Assembly (NCBI GenBank): GCA_035652535.1
Contig: DASRDP010000110.1
Span: forward strand, 1 to 51,408
Reading direction: 5' to 3'
Length of the DNA stretch: 51,408 bases
Source: Chloroflexota bacterium
GTDB lineage: Bacteria; Chloroflexota; UBA6077; SHYK01
A model generated the notes under the pieces. That model saw only the letters and a program-made list of their open reading frames with translations, was not told the DNA's origin and searched no databases. How positions within the stretch are numbered: the stretch's first letter is position 1; every line of letters starts with the position of its first letter. Position numbers and translations under genes: made by a program. Of the stretch, positions 1-6,828 are shown piece after piece.

Positions 1-504
1 CTCCAAGCGCTTCTCGTATGGCTCGTTCCGCGCATCCATGCGCGCGATGATCACGAAGTCCGGATCGACGCGGGTATCCACGGCGGCTTTGATCTTTCCG
101 GCAAACTCCTGGGCGGAGATGAACGCCGCTCCCTCGCCTGGGTCTTTCGGCGTCATCTGGTCCTCGATGTGGATGCCCGATACGCCCGAGCGCTCGAACT
201 CGCGCACGGCGCGCACGGTGTTGACGACGTTACCGTGCCCGGTCTCGCAGTCCGCAATGACCGGCAGGGTCACCGCGTCGGCGATGAGGGTAGCTCGCGC
301 AACCTGCTCAGTGAGGGTCAGCAGGCCCATGTCGGGGAAGCCGGCCGCCCGGTGGGACCCGGCGCCCGAGATGTGCACGAGGTCGAACCCGAATCGCTCG
401 ACCAGCAATGCGCTGATGACGTCATGGGTGCCTGGCGCCACGTGGCCGCCGGGTTCGTTGAGCATCCGGCGCAGGGCCTGCCGCTTCTCCTTCGCAGTTG
501 TCAC
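1..504 (-). CDS. PEP mutase / isocitrate lyase family protein (C-terminus outside window)
   Basis: This minus-strand gene starts at a GTG (504-502) preceded by a strong GAGGAGG ribosome site with 5 nt spacing. It runs 168 codons without a stop off the left edge, so the C-terminus is missing. The N-terminal half of the TIM barrel is clear: the metal-binding stretch around ADCETGHGN, then IEDQMTPK and IIARMDAR. Family members cleave or form C-C or C-P bonds in 2-oxo or phosphono acids (PEP mutase, oxaloacetate decarboxylase, methylisocitrate lyase). The KxCGH motif of true isocitrate and methylisocitrate lyases reads KDPGEG here. The catalytic Cys is therefore absent and a lyase of that type is unlikely. 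The exact substrate cannot be decided. It lies 78 nt downstream of the solute-binding-protein gene on the same strand and may share its transcript. Confidence 0.85.
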   Translation of the reverse strand, partial: MTTAKEKRQALRRMLNEPGGHVAPGTHDVISALLVERFGFDLVHISGAGSHRAAGFPDMGLLTLTEQVARATLIADAVTLPVIADCETGHGNVVNTVRAVREFERSGVSGIHIEDQMTPKDPGEGAAFISAQEFAGKIKAAVDTRVDPDFVIIARMDARNEPYEKRLE

Positions 505-582
505 GAATTCCTCCTCGGTTTGTGTTGCGCATTGTTTGGGATATGCAAAGCCGCGTACCAGGAGCGTCTGGTGGGTCGCCGG

Positions 583-2337
583 TCAATCGAGGTCCCAGAG
601 GTGGGCGTTTCGCGCCATGCCCCCGACCTCGCCCCCCGCCGAGAAGTCATCGGTCAATGCCCGCACGCCTTTGCGCACGGCCGCAAAGGTTGTGCGGTAG
701 TAAAGGGGCATCATGGGAAGATCTTCCGCCATGATCTCCCCCGCCTCGCGCAGGAGCTGACCCTGCCGCTGCTCGTCGAGAGTCGCTGCGATCGCGTCAA
801 GGATCGAGTCAAGGGCCTGGTTCGCGTAGTGCCCGTTGTTGCCGCCAGCCCATCGATTCTCCGCGGTGGCCTGGGCCCGACCGTCGAACGCGTCGAGGAA
901 CGTCTCACCGGCGCCCCGCGCCCGAATCACGATGCCAGGAAAGACCGAGACATACTCATTGTCGCGAGCGGCGCGCGCCGGAACGGTCTCGCTTGCATCG
1001 ATCCCCATCCGGCGCCAGGCGTCGGCGACGAGGGAGACCTCGCGCGACCAGGTGTCCAGCGCCCCGCGCACCTCGATCTCCACGCGGCGGCCCTCGCGGT
1101 CGACGAGACGCCCGTCGCCCGTCTGCCGCCAGCCGCCGGCCGCGAACGACTCCACGGCACGGGCTGGGTCATAGGGATAGCGCGCGAAGGGCTGGCCCGC
1201 CAGCTTGGCCCGCGGGTCCTGAACGAGCATGAACGAGTCGCCGCTGGTATTCGGGAATCCCGGCAACATCGATTCGCGGATCGCGTCGCGGTCGACCGCA
1301 TACAGCAGACCCCGGCGCAGGCGAACGTCCTGGCTCAGCTCAACGGGCCTTGCGAACTGGGGATCGAACTGGAAGAGGCCATAGAGGACGTTGTTCTGGC
1401 GTGAGAGGACCGTTCCCGCACCACTCTGTTGCCAGGTGTCCCGAAGCTGCATAGCGACGTCGTCGGAGAAGGTCTTGTCGGCGGCAATGTCGACCGTCCC
1501 GGCCTGGAGGTTCGCGGCGAGGACGCTGGCGTTTCCGATCGTCTTGATGATGACGGTGTCCAGCTTGGGGCGACCAAGGAAGTAGCCGTCGAAGCGCTCG
1601 TACACTTGCTGCTCACCAAGGCCGAAGTCGACGAGGCGGAACGGCCCGGTGCTGACGTATTCCGTGCTGAAGTAGGGCAGCGCCTTGAACGCCTGCCGGT
1701 CGCCCTGAAATGGCTCGCCCAGGAGGTGTTTCGGAAAAGGCCAGAAGCGGCGAAAGTCCATGTCAAGGGCCCGACTGAAGGGCGTCCGCCAGTGAACGAC
1801 GAGCGTCGCTGGGTCGGGAGCTTCGACGGATTCGGCCTGGAGGATCTCCTTCGACGCCGCGCTCAGGAAGTCAGGATCGCTCAGGAGCTGGAAGCTGAAG
1901 GCGAAGTCGTCCGCCGTGACTGGCGCGCCATCCTGCCAGCGGGCGCCGGGTCGGATCTTCCACGTCGTATCCATGCGACCATCCGGCGCGACGACGAGCG
2001 TGCCGTCATCCAGCGATGGAAGCTTGGCGGCGAGCCGAGGCTCCAGCTCACCGGCCGTGTCGATGCTCACGAGGCCCATCGTGTGCACTTCGGCTACCGA
2101 GTTCGCTCCGCCGCCAGTGATGTTGAAGTTCCACGGCCCATAGCCAGCGATCGAGTTGAGTACGCCGATGGTGAGCACCTTTGGGCGCGGAGACGTCGCC
2201 TCCTGCCGCGGCGCGCCGCGGAAGTCGCCCGACGGCGACGGCGTGCACGTGATAGCGAGCGCGGCCGCAAGCGCCATCGCAAGGCCGGGCCACCATTGGG
2301 CCCCACTTGCCGACGCGAGCCCGCCCACGGTGCGCAC
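583..2337 (-). CDS. ABC transporter substrate-binding protein, family 5 (peptide/nickel type)
   Basis: A 584-residue extracytoplasmic solute-binding protein of the SBP_bac_5 type, the capture component of oligopeptide, nickel or glycoside importers. The N-terminus has a hydrophobic segment (about residues 15-30) ending in ITC, an atypical lipobox, followed by a Ser/Pro-rich linker, so it is probably a lipoprotein. Typical family stretches follow: WKIRPGARWQDGAPVTADDF near 130-150 and SGGYVLQRL-like C-lobe content is not seen, but YVSTGPFRLVDF near 225 and the RGLLYAVDRDAIRESMLPG helix near 345 are diagnostic. The start is GTG 2337; the only in-frame alternative nearby is an ATG at residue 21, which would remove most of the signal sequence. 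No permease or ATPase gene is adjacent, so it is an orphan binding protein whose ligand cannot be inferred. Confidence 0.85.
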   Translation of the reverse strand: MRTVGGLASASGAQWWPGLAMALAAALAITCTPSPSGDFRGAPRQEATSPRPKVLTIGVLNSIAGYGPWNFNITGGGANSVAEVHTMGLVSIDTAGELEPRLAAKLPSLDDGTLVVAPDGRMDTTWKIRPGARWQDGAPVTADDFAFSFQLLSDPDFLSAASKEILQAESVEAPDPATLVVHWRTPFSRALDMDFRRFWPFPKHLLGEPFQGDRQAFKALPYFSTEYVSTGPFRLVDFGLGEQQVYERFDGYFLGRPKLDTVIIKTIGNASVLAANLQAGTVDIAADKTFSDDVAMQLRDTWQQSGAGTVLSRQNNVLYGLFQFDPQFARPVELSQDVRLRRGLLYAVDRDAIRESMLPGFPNTSGDSFMLVQDPRAKLAGQPFARYPYDPARAVESFAAGGWRQTGDGRLVDREGRRVEIEVRGALDTWSREVSLVADAWRRMGIDASETVPARAARDNEYVSVFPGIVIRARGAGETFLDAFDGRAQATAENRWAGGNNGHYANQALDSILDAIAATLDEQRQGQLLREAGEIMAEDLPMMPLYYRTTFAAVRKGVRALTDDFSAGGEVGGMARNAHLWDLD

Positions 2338-2516
2338 CTCAAATTCCGGTCTGGGCTTGACTTGACCCGGCGCTCAAGCAGATCGGTTCCACCAGGAGGC
2401 GAGTGTATGTAGGAAGCTCCGTCGTGTCCAGCACTCCGGTACCTCTGGCCGCGCTCCCTGTTGCGAAGGTACGTGCGTCGCGAAGTGGACGTTCCGCGGC
2501 GGTGGTTCGCGTCGGC

Positions 2517-2849
2517 TCAGCTCACTGCTCGGACCCCCACTTCGTCCAGGTGACGCAGGAGGTCAGCCGGATCGGCGTAGACGCGGTACGCGCCCGCCCG
2601 CTGCAGCTCGTCCTCGCCGTAGCCTCCGGACATGAGCCCGACGCCGAGGGCGCCGGCCCGCCGCGCCGCGAGGAGATCCCAGATGCTGTCGCCCACCACG
2701 ATGGATTGCTGAATGGCGCAGCCGAGCACATCGGCGGCGGCTACGAACAGATCGGGATCAGGCTTCGCGTGCGGGACCAGGTCCCGCGTGATGATGGGAG
2801 CATCGGGCGGCACCCCGAAACGGCGAATCGCGCGACCGACTCCAATCGC
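2517..2849 (-). pseudogene. HAD-superfamily phosphatase, C-terminal remnant
   Basis: The frame encodes the C-terminal half of a haloacid-dehalogenase-like hydrolase. It shows the motif III lysine in the context HAKPDPDLF, then motif IV in VVGDSIWDLLAA, and ends ADPADLLRHLDEVGVR. These are hallmarks of phosphoglycolate-phosphatase-like proteins. Motif I (the DxDGT nucleophile) and the cap domain are missing. Upstream, the same frame enters unrelated PIN-domain sequence after an in-frame TAG at 2850-2852. The remaining piece cannot be catalytic by itself. It is a relic of a deletion that joined two unrelated gene ends. Confidence 0.75.
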
Positions 2850-3081
2850 CTACGCCACGAAGGGGTTGTGGATCGTCAGCCCCTCGATGCGCTGCCCGTG
2901 CTGCAGCTCCTCGCTCAGCAGCCTCGTGCATCCCGAGGATAGCGGCGCGCCAACGATAAGCGAGTCGTAGGAGGTATAGCGGTATCGAGCCTGAATCTCG
3001 AGAGCACGCGCATAGACCGCCTGCCTCGGCATGATCGTCCACCGTGGCAATAGGACATCTTCGTCATCTCGTGCCTGAAAC
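2850..3081 (-). pseudogene. PIN-domain (VapC-like) toxin, C-terminal remnant
   Basis: The translated frame carries the C-terminal third of a PIN-domain ribonuclease: ARYRYTSYDSLIVGAPLSSGC, with the conserved Asp of the active site, then LLSEELQHGQ and the closing NPF. In VapC toxins this part follows a longer N-terminal half with three more acidic residues, none of which are present. Coding similarity begins almost exactly at the 3' end of the adjacent tRNA-Leu, and no antitoxin gene is nearby. It is therefore a truncated toxin remnant. The first usable start would be TTG at 3050; translation of the fragment is doubtful. Confidence 0.75.
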
Positions 3082-3082
3082 G

Positions 3083-3168
3083 TGGTGCCGAAGGGGGGAT
3101 TCGAACCCCCACGAGGTTGCCCTCAACGGTTTTTGAGACCGCCGCGTCTGCCGTTCCGCCACTTCGGC
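3083..3168 (-). tRNA. tRNA-Leu (anticodon CAA)
   Basis: The minus strand folds into an 86-nt class II tRNA. It has a 7-bp acceptor stem GCCGAAG/CTTCGGC, discriminator A and a genomically encoded CCA tail (3085-3083). The anticodon loop is CTCAAAA, giving anticodon CAA, which reads UUG. A long variable arm and a T-arm GGGGGTTCGAATCCCCC complete the structure. The long variable arm and anticodon identify leucine. The T-loop and 3' end abut a truncated toxin fragment. Confidence 0.96.
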
Positions 3169-3204
3169 CCGTATCACCGTCTGCTCCCGCGACGCGTGCC
3201 CGAA

Positions 3205-3232
3205 ATTATAGCTGCGCCCCTCCGGCCACCAA
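3205..3232 (-). promoter_or_regulatory. Probable promoter of tRNA-Leu
   Basis: On the minus strand a perfect -10 box TATAAT (3210-3205) lies 36 nt before the tRNA 5' end. A weak -35 TTGGTG (3232-3227) is spaced 16 nt upstream. Confidence 0.55.
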
Positions 3233-3310
3233 GAACATGGATAATCCCCTGCGCGGCACGGCGATCGCCTGCTCGATCTCCAAACTCGGGCGCATGACAG
3301 GGAGGCAGCG

Positions 3311-4105
3311 GTGGGACTTCTCTCGGGCAAGACGGCCCTCGTCTTCGGCGTCTCCAACGATCACAGCATCGCGTGGGGGATCGCCCAAGCCTTCGCGCGG
3401 GAGGGCGCGCGGCTGGGCTTCAGCTACGCCGTGCCCATGGAGCGCTGGGCGCGCCCCCTCGCGGAGTCCCTCGGCTCCACGTTCATCGAGCCGTGCGACG
3501 TGACGCGCGACGATGAGATCGCAGCCGTCATGGAAAAGGCCGAGGCGCAGCTCGGAGCCGTCGATGCCATCGTGCATTCGGTCGCCTTCGCGCGACGCGA
3601 GGAGCTCTCGGACGCGCCCTACTACTTGACTTCGCGCGACGGGTTTCACGTCGCCATGGACGTCAGCGTGTACTCCTTCACCGCGATCGCGCGCCTCGCC
3701 CTTCCGGTGATGCGGCCAGGCGGCGCCCTACTCACCATGACGTATCTCGGGTCCGAGCGCGTGGTCCCCCACTACAACGTCATGGGGCTCGCAAAGGCGG
3801 CCCTCGAGGCCAGCGTCCGCTACCTCGCCTACGACCTGGGCCGCGACGAGAAGCGTCTGCGGGTGAACGCCATCTCCGCCGGCCCGATCCGAACCCTGGC
3901 TGCGCGCGGCGGCATCACGGGGTTCGCCCGCATGCACGCGGAGTTCAAAGGAATCGCGCCCCTGCAGCGCAACGTGACCACCGAGGACATCGGCAACGCC
4001 GCCGTGTACCTGTGCTCCGATCTGGCGGCCGGTGTGACGGGAGAAGTCCACTTCGTGGACGCCGGCTTCAACATCGTCGGTGTGACGGAGAGCGAGCCGG
4101 GCTGA
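3311..4105 (+). CDS. fabI: Enoyl-[acyl-carrier-protein] reductase (NADH), FabI
   Basis: A 264-residue short-chain dehydrogenase/reductase that reduces trans-2-enoyl-ACP in the last step of each fatty acid elongation cycle. The divergent FabI nucleotide motif appears at the N-terminus (VFGVSNDHSIAWGIA, residues 11-25). The catalytic pair is Tyr155 and Lys162 in the spacing Y-x6-K, and the extra FabI tyrosine is Tyr145 (TYLGSE), matching Y146/Y156/K163 of the E. coli enzyme shifted by one. AGPIRTLAARG is also typical. The start is GTG 3311 with GGGAGG five nt upstream. The gene stands alone, with no other fab genes in the window, and faces a convergent small RNA unit and murI. Confidence 0.95.
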   Translation: MGLLSGKTALVFGVSNDHSIAWGIAQAFAREGARLGFSYAVPMERWARPLAESLGSTFIEPCDVTRDDEIAAVMEKAEAQLGAVDAIVHSVAFARREELSDAPYYLTSRDGFHVAMDVSVYSFTAIARLALPVMRPGGALLTMTYLGSERVVPHYNVMGLAKAALEASVRYLAYDLGRDEKRLRVNAISAGPIRTLAARGGITGFARMHAEFKGIAPLQRNVTTEDIGNAAVYLCSDLAAGVTGEVHFVDAGFNIVGVTESEPG

Positions 4106-4135
4106 GGCCGACCGGTGATGACCCCAAAAACAGCC

Positions 4136-4166
4136 TGAGGCCCTTTGGCACAGCCAAAGGGCCTCA
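4136..4166 (-). terminator. Rho-independent terminator (stronger on minus strand)
   Basis: A perfect 13-bp inverted repeat (4136-4148 / 4154-4166) with a 5-nt loop. On the minus strand it is followed within a few nt by a run of five T, which fits termination of the small minus-strand unit. On the plus strand it follows fabI by 30 nt but has no T tract, though it may still stabilise or stop that transcript. Confidence 0.8.
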
Positions 4167-4199
4167 TCCACAGGCCTGGGACATTACCTCGAAGGTCGG

Positions 4200-4244
4200 C
4201 TAGCGCACCGCCTCCGAGGTAATGCCCATAGGTTGATCACTCAT
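4200..4244 (-). CDS. Possible micropeptide (14 aa)
   Basis: The ATG at 4244 begins MSDQPMGITSEAVR and stops at TAG (4202-4200). The ribosome site AAGGAGGTGAT matches the 16S anti-Shine-Dalgarno over 11 positions, far better than any other start in this window, with 5 nt between its end and the ATG. Both sit inside the arm 1 strand of a predicted hairpin. I do not recognise the peptide. The strength of the ribosome site argues for translation; the short length leaves open that it is only a leader peptide that opens and closes RNA structures. Confidence 0.4.
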   Translation of the reverse strand: MSDQPMGITSEAVR

Positions 4245-4269
4245 GGGCATCACCTCCTTCGCGGTAGGG

Positions 4270-4299
4270 AATATATCACGGTATTGAGAGGCCAGCCAA
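4270..4299 (-). promoter_or_regulatory. Promoter of the small RNA/micropeptide unit
   Basis: Minus-strand -35 TTGGCT (4299-4294) and -10 TATATT (4275-4270) are separated by 18 nt. They lie just after the murI stop codon (4331) and 26 nt before the micropeptide start, so the unit does not depend on murI transcription. Confidence 0.55.
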
Positions 4300-4330
4300 A
4301 TCGAACACGCCGTCGCGTGTCACAAACGCA

Positions 4331-5140
4331 TCACCCGACGGCGGCCCCGATGGCGACGTGGCGAACCGGCCCCGGCTCGCGACCGGTGAGCGACGTGAAG
4401 ACGCGGGCGAACGTCGCGGGGTCGCCCGTCGTGAAGTAGCTCGTGCTCCCAACTTGCCCGTTCGCCGCGATCCCCTCGAGGCGCAGCACTCTCGCAACCT
4501 GGCGGGCCACGGCGCCGACGGGATCCAGCACCATGACCGAGGGGCCACAGAGGCGCTCAATGATGGGGCGCACAAACGCATAGTGGGTGCACCCGAGTAC
4601 GACGACGTCTGCTCCGGCGGCAAGGATCTCCGTCAGATAGCCTGCCAGCAGGCGCTCCATTTCCTCCCCACCCACGACACCCTGCTCAATGAGCGGCACC
4701 AGATCGGGGCACATCTGCGTGACCACGCGCGTCCCGACGGCGAACTCCTGAATCAGCCGAGCTAGGCGCCGGCTCACTGCCGTCGTCGGCGTCGCCAGCA
4801 CGCCAATGGTGGCGGTGCGTGTCTGCTCCGCGGCCGGCTTGACGCCCGGGTCCAGCCCGATGAACGGAACGTCGAAGCGCTGGCGCAAATGGCCGAGGGC
4901 CACGACGGACGCGGTGTTGCAGGCCACGACGATGGCCTTCGCATCCATCCCCAGCAGATACTCGACGATCTCGTCGCAGCGGCGCTCGATCTCACGCGGT
5001 GTCTTCGTCCCGTAGGGCGCCTGCTGGCTGTCGGCAAGATAGATACAACGCTCCCCCGGCGCGTGCGCGCGGATCGCCTGCAGTACCGTGATGCCGCCCA
5101 TGCCGGAGTCGAAAACGCCGATCGTCCGCTCGTCACCCAT
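4331..5140 (-). CDS. murI: Glutamate racemase
   Basis: A 269-residue Asp/Glu racemase that makes D-glutamate for peptidoglycan. Both catalytic cysteines are present, Cys74 in ACNTAS and Cys184 in LGCTHYAF, as is the N-terminal GVFDSGMGG with Asp11. The usual murI length is about 260-285. I chose ATG 5140 because it gives the family N-terminus and lies 10 nt behind a perfect TATAAT; longer in-frame extensions to about 5467 overlap the divergent gene and look spurious. There is no clear ribosome site, consistent with a leaderless or nearly leaderless mRNA. It is divergent from the fchA-like gene across 77 nt. Confidence 0.93.
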   Translation of the reverse strand: MGDERTIGVFDSGMGGITVLQAIRAHAPGERCIYLADSQQAPYGTKTPREIERRCDEIVEYLLGMDAKAIVVACNTASVVALGHLRQRFDVPFIGLDPGVKPAAEQTRTATIGVLATPTTAVSRRLARLIQEFAVGTRVVTQMCPDLVPLIEQGVVGGEEMERLLAGYLTEILAAGADVVVLGCTHYAFVRPIIERLCGPSVMVLDPVGAVARQVARVLRLEGIAANGQVGSTSYFTTGDPATFARVFTSLTGREPGPVRHVAIGAAVG

Positions 5141-5150
5141 TCCAAACTCG

Positions 5151-5156
5151 ATTATA
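5151..5156 (-). promoter_or_regulatory. -10 box of murI (leaderless type)
   Basis: A perfect TATAAT on the minus strand ends 10 nt before the murI ATG. A transcript starting 6-8 nt downstream would have almost no 5' leader. No convincing -35 is seen. Confidence 0.55.
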
Positions 5157-5203
5157 GGGGTCCCTCCGGGCACCCACGCGAAGAACGCGCGGGCGTCAGC
5201 CGA

Positions 5204-5209
5204 TAGAAT
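5204..5209 (+). promoter_or_regulatory. -10 box of the fchA-like gene (leaderless type)
   Basis: TAGAAT ends 8 nt before the ATG at 5218, so the transcript would start at or next to the start codon. It is back to back with the murI -10 box, about 50 nt away. Confidence 0.5.
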
Positions 5210-5217
5210 CCCCTCCG

Positions 5218-5850
5218 ATGGATCTGAGCAGCCTGACCATCGACGAATTCTTGGAGCGCCTCGGCTCATCCGATCCGACCCCGGGCGGCGGGAGCCTCGC
5301 CGCCCTGGCCGGTGCGATGGCCGCCGCCATGCTGGCGATGGTCTGCAACCTAACCGTCGGCCATGCACGCTATGCCGACGTGGAGCCCGAGGTCCGATCG
5401 CTGCTGGATCGCGCGCGCGCGATCCAGCAGCGCCTCCTCGCGCTGGCCAACGCGGACGTCGACGCATATGAGTCGGTGCGCGATGCCTATCGGCTCCCGC
5501 GAGGGGCCGAAGACGAACGAGCGCGGAGGGCGGCGGCCATCGAACGTAGCATGATTCGGGCGACCGAGGTGCCGGTCGACACCGCCGAAGCAGCCCGCGA
5601 GATCGTCGACCTCGCCCGCCGGGCCGCCGATATCACGAACGCCAACGCCCTCGGCGACGTCGTCGTCGCCGGACATCTCGCCGCGGCCGCCGTCCACGGC
5701 GCCGCCGCTCAGGCGCGTCTCAATCTCGCGACGATCTCCGACTCGTCCTTTGTCGAGCGTATCCGGGACCGAGTCGCTCGCCTCACCGACGACATGGACG
5801 CGCGCGTGGCAGACATGATGGCCGCGATCGATCGACGGGCCGACGGCTAG
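5218..5850 (+). CDS. fchA: Cyclodeaminase/cyclohydrolase family protein (FchA-like methenyl-THF cyclohydrolase)
   Basis: A 210-residue, mostly helical protein of the formiminotransferase-cyclodeaminase C-terminal family. The N-terminal signature SSDPTPGGGSLAALAGAMAAA (about residues 17-37) forms the folate site, and ANALGDVVVAGHLAAAAVHG (near 140-160) is the second conserved stretch. Stand-alone members act as methenyl-tetrahydrofolate cyclohydrolase (FchA) or formimino-THF cyclodeaminase. It lies directly upstream of folD, whose product lacks the lysine needed for cyclohydrolase chemistry, so I favour the cyclohydrolase role: 5,10-methenyl-THF to 10-formyl-THF. No formiminotransferase or histidine-degradation gene is nearby, which argues against the deaminase alternative. 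ATG 5218 fits both the -10 spacing and the family N-terminus. Confidence 0.85.
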   Translation: MDLSSLTIDEFLERLGSSDPTPGGGSLAALAGAMAAAMLAMVCNLTVGHARYADVEPEVRSLLDRARAIQQRLLALANADVDAYESVRDAYRLPRGAEDERARRAAAIERSMIRATEVPVDTAEAAREIVDLARRAADITNANALGDVVVAGHLAAAAVHGAAAQARLNLATISDSSFVERIRDRVARLTDDMDARVADMMAAIDRRADG

Positions 5851-5881
5851 CATAGAGCGAAGAAATACGAGCAAGCGGTTC

Positions 5882-5914
5882 GTGCTGAGGAAAGGGTGAA
5901 CGGTTCCTGAGCAC
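5882..5914. terminator. Imperfect hairpin after the fchA-like gene
   Basis: GTGCTGAGGAA (5882-5892) and TTCCTGAGCAC (5904-5914) pair over 11 positions with one mismatch, around an 11-nt loop. There is no T run, so it is a weak terminator or processing site between fchA and folD. Confidence 0.3.
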
Positions 5915-5952
5915 CCTTCATGCGGCCCGTCGGTCCTCCAAACAACCGCACG

Positions 5953-5958
5953 TATAAT
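5953..5958 (+). promoter_or_regulatory. -10 box of folD (leaderless type)
   Basis: A perfect TATAAT ends 9 nt before the folD ATG (5968). This supports that start and rules out a longer in-frame start at 5920, which would lie upstream of transcription initiation. Confidence 0.55.
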
Positions 5959-5967
5959 TTCCGGTCG

Positions 5968-6828
5968 ATGGCTGCGATCGTCGTCGACGGCAACGCCCTG
6001 GCGCGTGAGGTTCGGTCGGAGGCCGGCAGCCTCCTGTCACGGCTCGCGTCACGGGGCCTGCGATCCCCCTCCCTGGCCATCGTCCAGATCGGCGACGATG
6101 CCGGCGCCAGCCTCTACACGCGCCGCCTGCAACGCAGCTTCGCCGACACCGGCGTGCGCGTCGAGGTGCGGCAGCTCGCCGCCAGCGCGTCGCAGGGCGA
6201 GGCGCTGGCGTGTATCGCCGAGCTGAGCCGCGATCAGGCGATCGACGCCATCCAGGTCCAGACGCCGGTTCCGGCGCACATTGGCTTTTCGGCCCTCGCC
6301 GACGCTCTCGACCCCGCGAAGGACGTCGACGGCGTCCATCCGATCAACGCGGGACTGCTCGCCCAGGGCCGCCCGGCGATCGTTCCCGCGACGCCACTCG
6401 GGGGATTCGAGATCCTCACCCGCCATGGCATTGCCATCTCGGGCGCCCGCGCGGTCGTCGTTGGCCGCAGCCCGACCGTGGGCCGGCCCATGGCGCTCCT
6501 CCTCCTCCAGCACGACGCCACCGTGACGGTGTGTCACACGCGCACGAAGTCTCTGGGCTCCATCGTCGCCGAGGCCGAGATTCTGGCCGTCGCCGCCGGC
6601 CGGCCGCGGCTCATCGCCGCCGAGATGGTCCGGCCAGGCTCGGCGGTCATCGACTTCGGGGTAAGCGTGGTCGATGGGAAGGCGGTGGGCGACGTCGACC
6701 CGGCCGCTGCCGACCGGGCCGGCCTGTATACGCCCGTCCCGGGCGGGACCGGTCCCATGACGACGGCCATCCTGCTGCGCAACGCCATCACGCTGTACTG
6801 CCGGGCGCACGGAGTCGCCGAGCCATGA
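5968..6828 (+). CDS. folD: Methylenetetrahydrofolate dehydrogenase FolD, catalytic lysine replaced
   Basis: A 286-residue FolD-family protein. The usual enzyme oxidises 5,10-methylene-THF with NADP and then hydrolyses the methenyl product to 10-formyl-THF. Conserved here are the folate-site Tyr50, VQTPVP with the active-site Gln, KDVDGVHP with its Asp, the nucleotide loop VVGRSPTVGRP and the closing TPVPGGTGPMT. The lysine four residues after Tyr50 (YxxxK; K54 in E. coli, K56 in human) is Leu54 in the stretch SLYTRRLQR. In characterised homologues this lysine is required for cyclohydrolase activity. The dehydrogenase may persist, and the adjacent FchA-like protein could perform the second step. 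The TGA overlaps the next gene's ATG (ATGA), so the two are translationally coupled. Confidence 0.92.
   Translation: MAAIVVDGNALAREVRSEAGSLLSRLASRGLRSPSLAIVQIGDDAGASLYTRRLQRSFADTGVRVEVRQLAASASQGEALACIAELSRDQAIDAIQVQTPVPAHIGFSALADALDPAKDVDGVHPINAGLLAQGRPAIVPATPLGGFEILTRHGIAISGARAVVVGRSPTVGRPMALLLLQHDATVTVCHTRTKSLGSIVAEAEILAVAAGRPRLIAAEMVRPGSAVIDFGVSVVDGKAVGDVDPAAADRAGLYTPVPGGTGPMTTAILLRNAITLYCRAHGVAEP

Larger units (their letters stand above)
4136..4263 (-). ncRNA. Candidate structured small RNA with three mutually exclusive hairpin arms
   Basis: A self-contained minus-strand unit with a promoter at 4299-4270, a predicted start near 4263 and a terminator ending at 4136. Arm 1 (4256-4243, GAGGTGATGCCCAT) pairs over 14 positions, one a G-U, with arm 2 (4229-4216, ATGGGCATTACCTC). 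A third arm (4190-4177, GAGGTAATGTCCCA) can instead pair with arm 2 over about 12 positions, again with one G-U. The arm 1-arm 2 hairpin buries a near-perfect Shine-Dalgarno AAGGAGGTGAT and the start codon of a 14-codon ORF; the arm 2-arm 3 hairpin would release them. This competing layout resembles a riboswitch, attenuator or peptide-leader. No larger gene lies downstream before the terminator, so a stand-alone regulatory RNA or regulated micropeptide is favoured. The function is unknown. Confidence 0.5.

Noticed and set aside
169-2412. Long plus-strand open frames opposite the solute-binding-protein gene
   Set aside because: They are antisense shadows caused by high GC content: no family motifs, Arg/Pro-rich composition, while the minus strand encodes a complete recognisable protein.
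2850-3081. A working toxin-antitoxin pair next to tRNA-Leu
   Set aside because: Only the C-terminal third of the toxin remains, most catalytic acidic residues are missing and no antitoxin gene is present.
4243-4260. Plus-strand ATCACCTCCTT, resembling the 3' end of 16S rRNA
   Set aside because: The match is only the anti-Shine-Dalgarno core and is fully explained as the complement of a strong ribosome site on the other strand.
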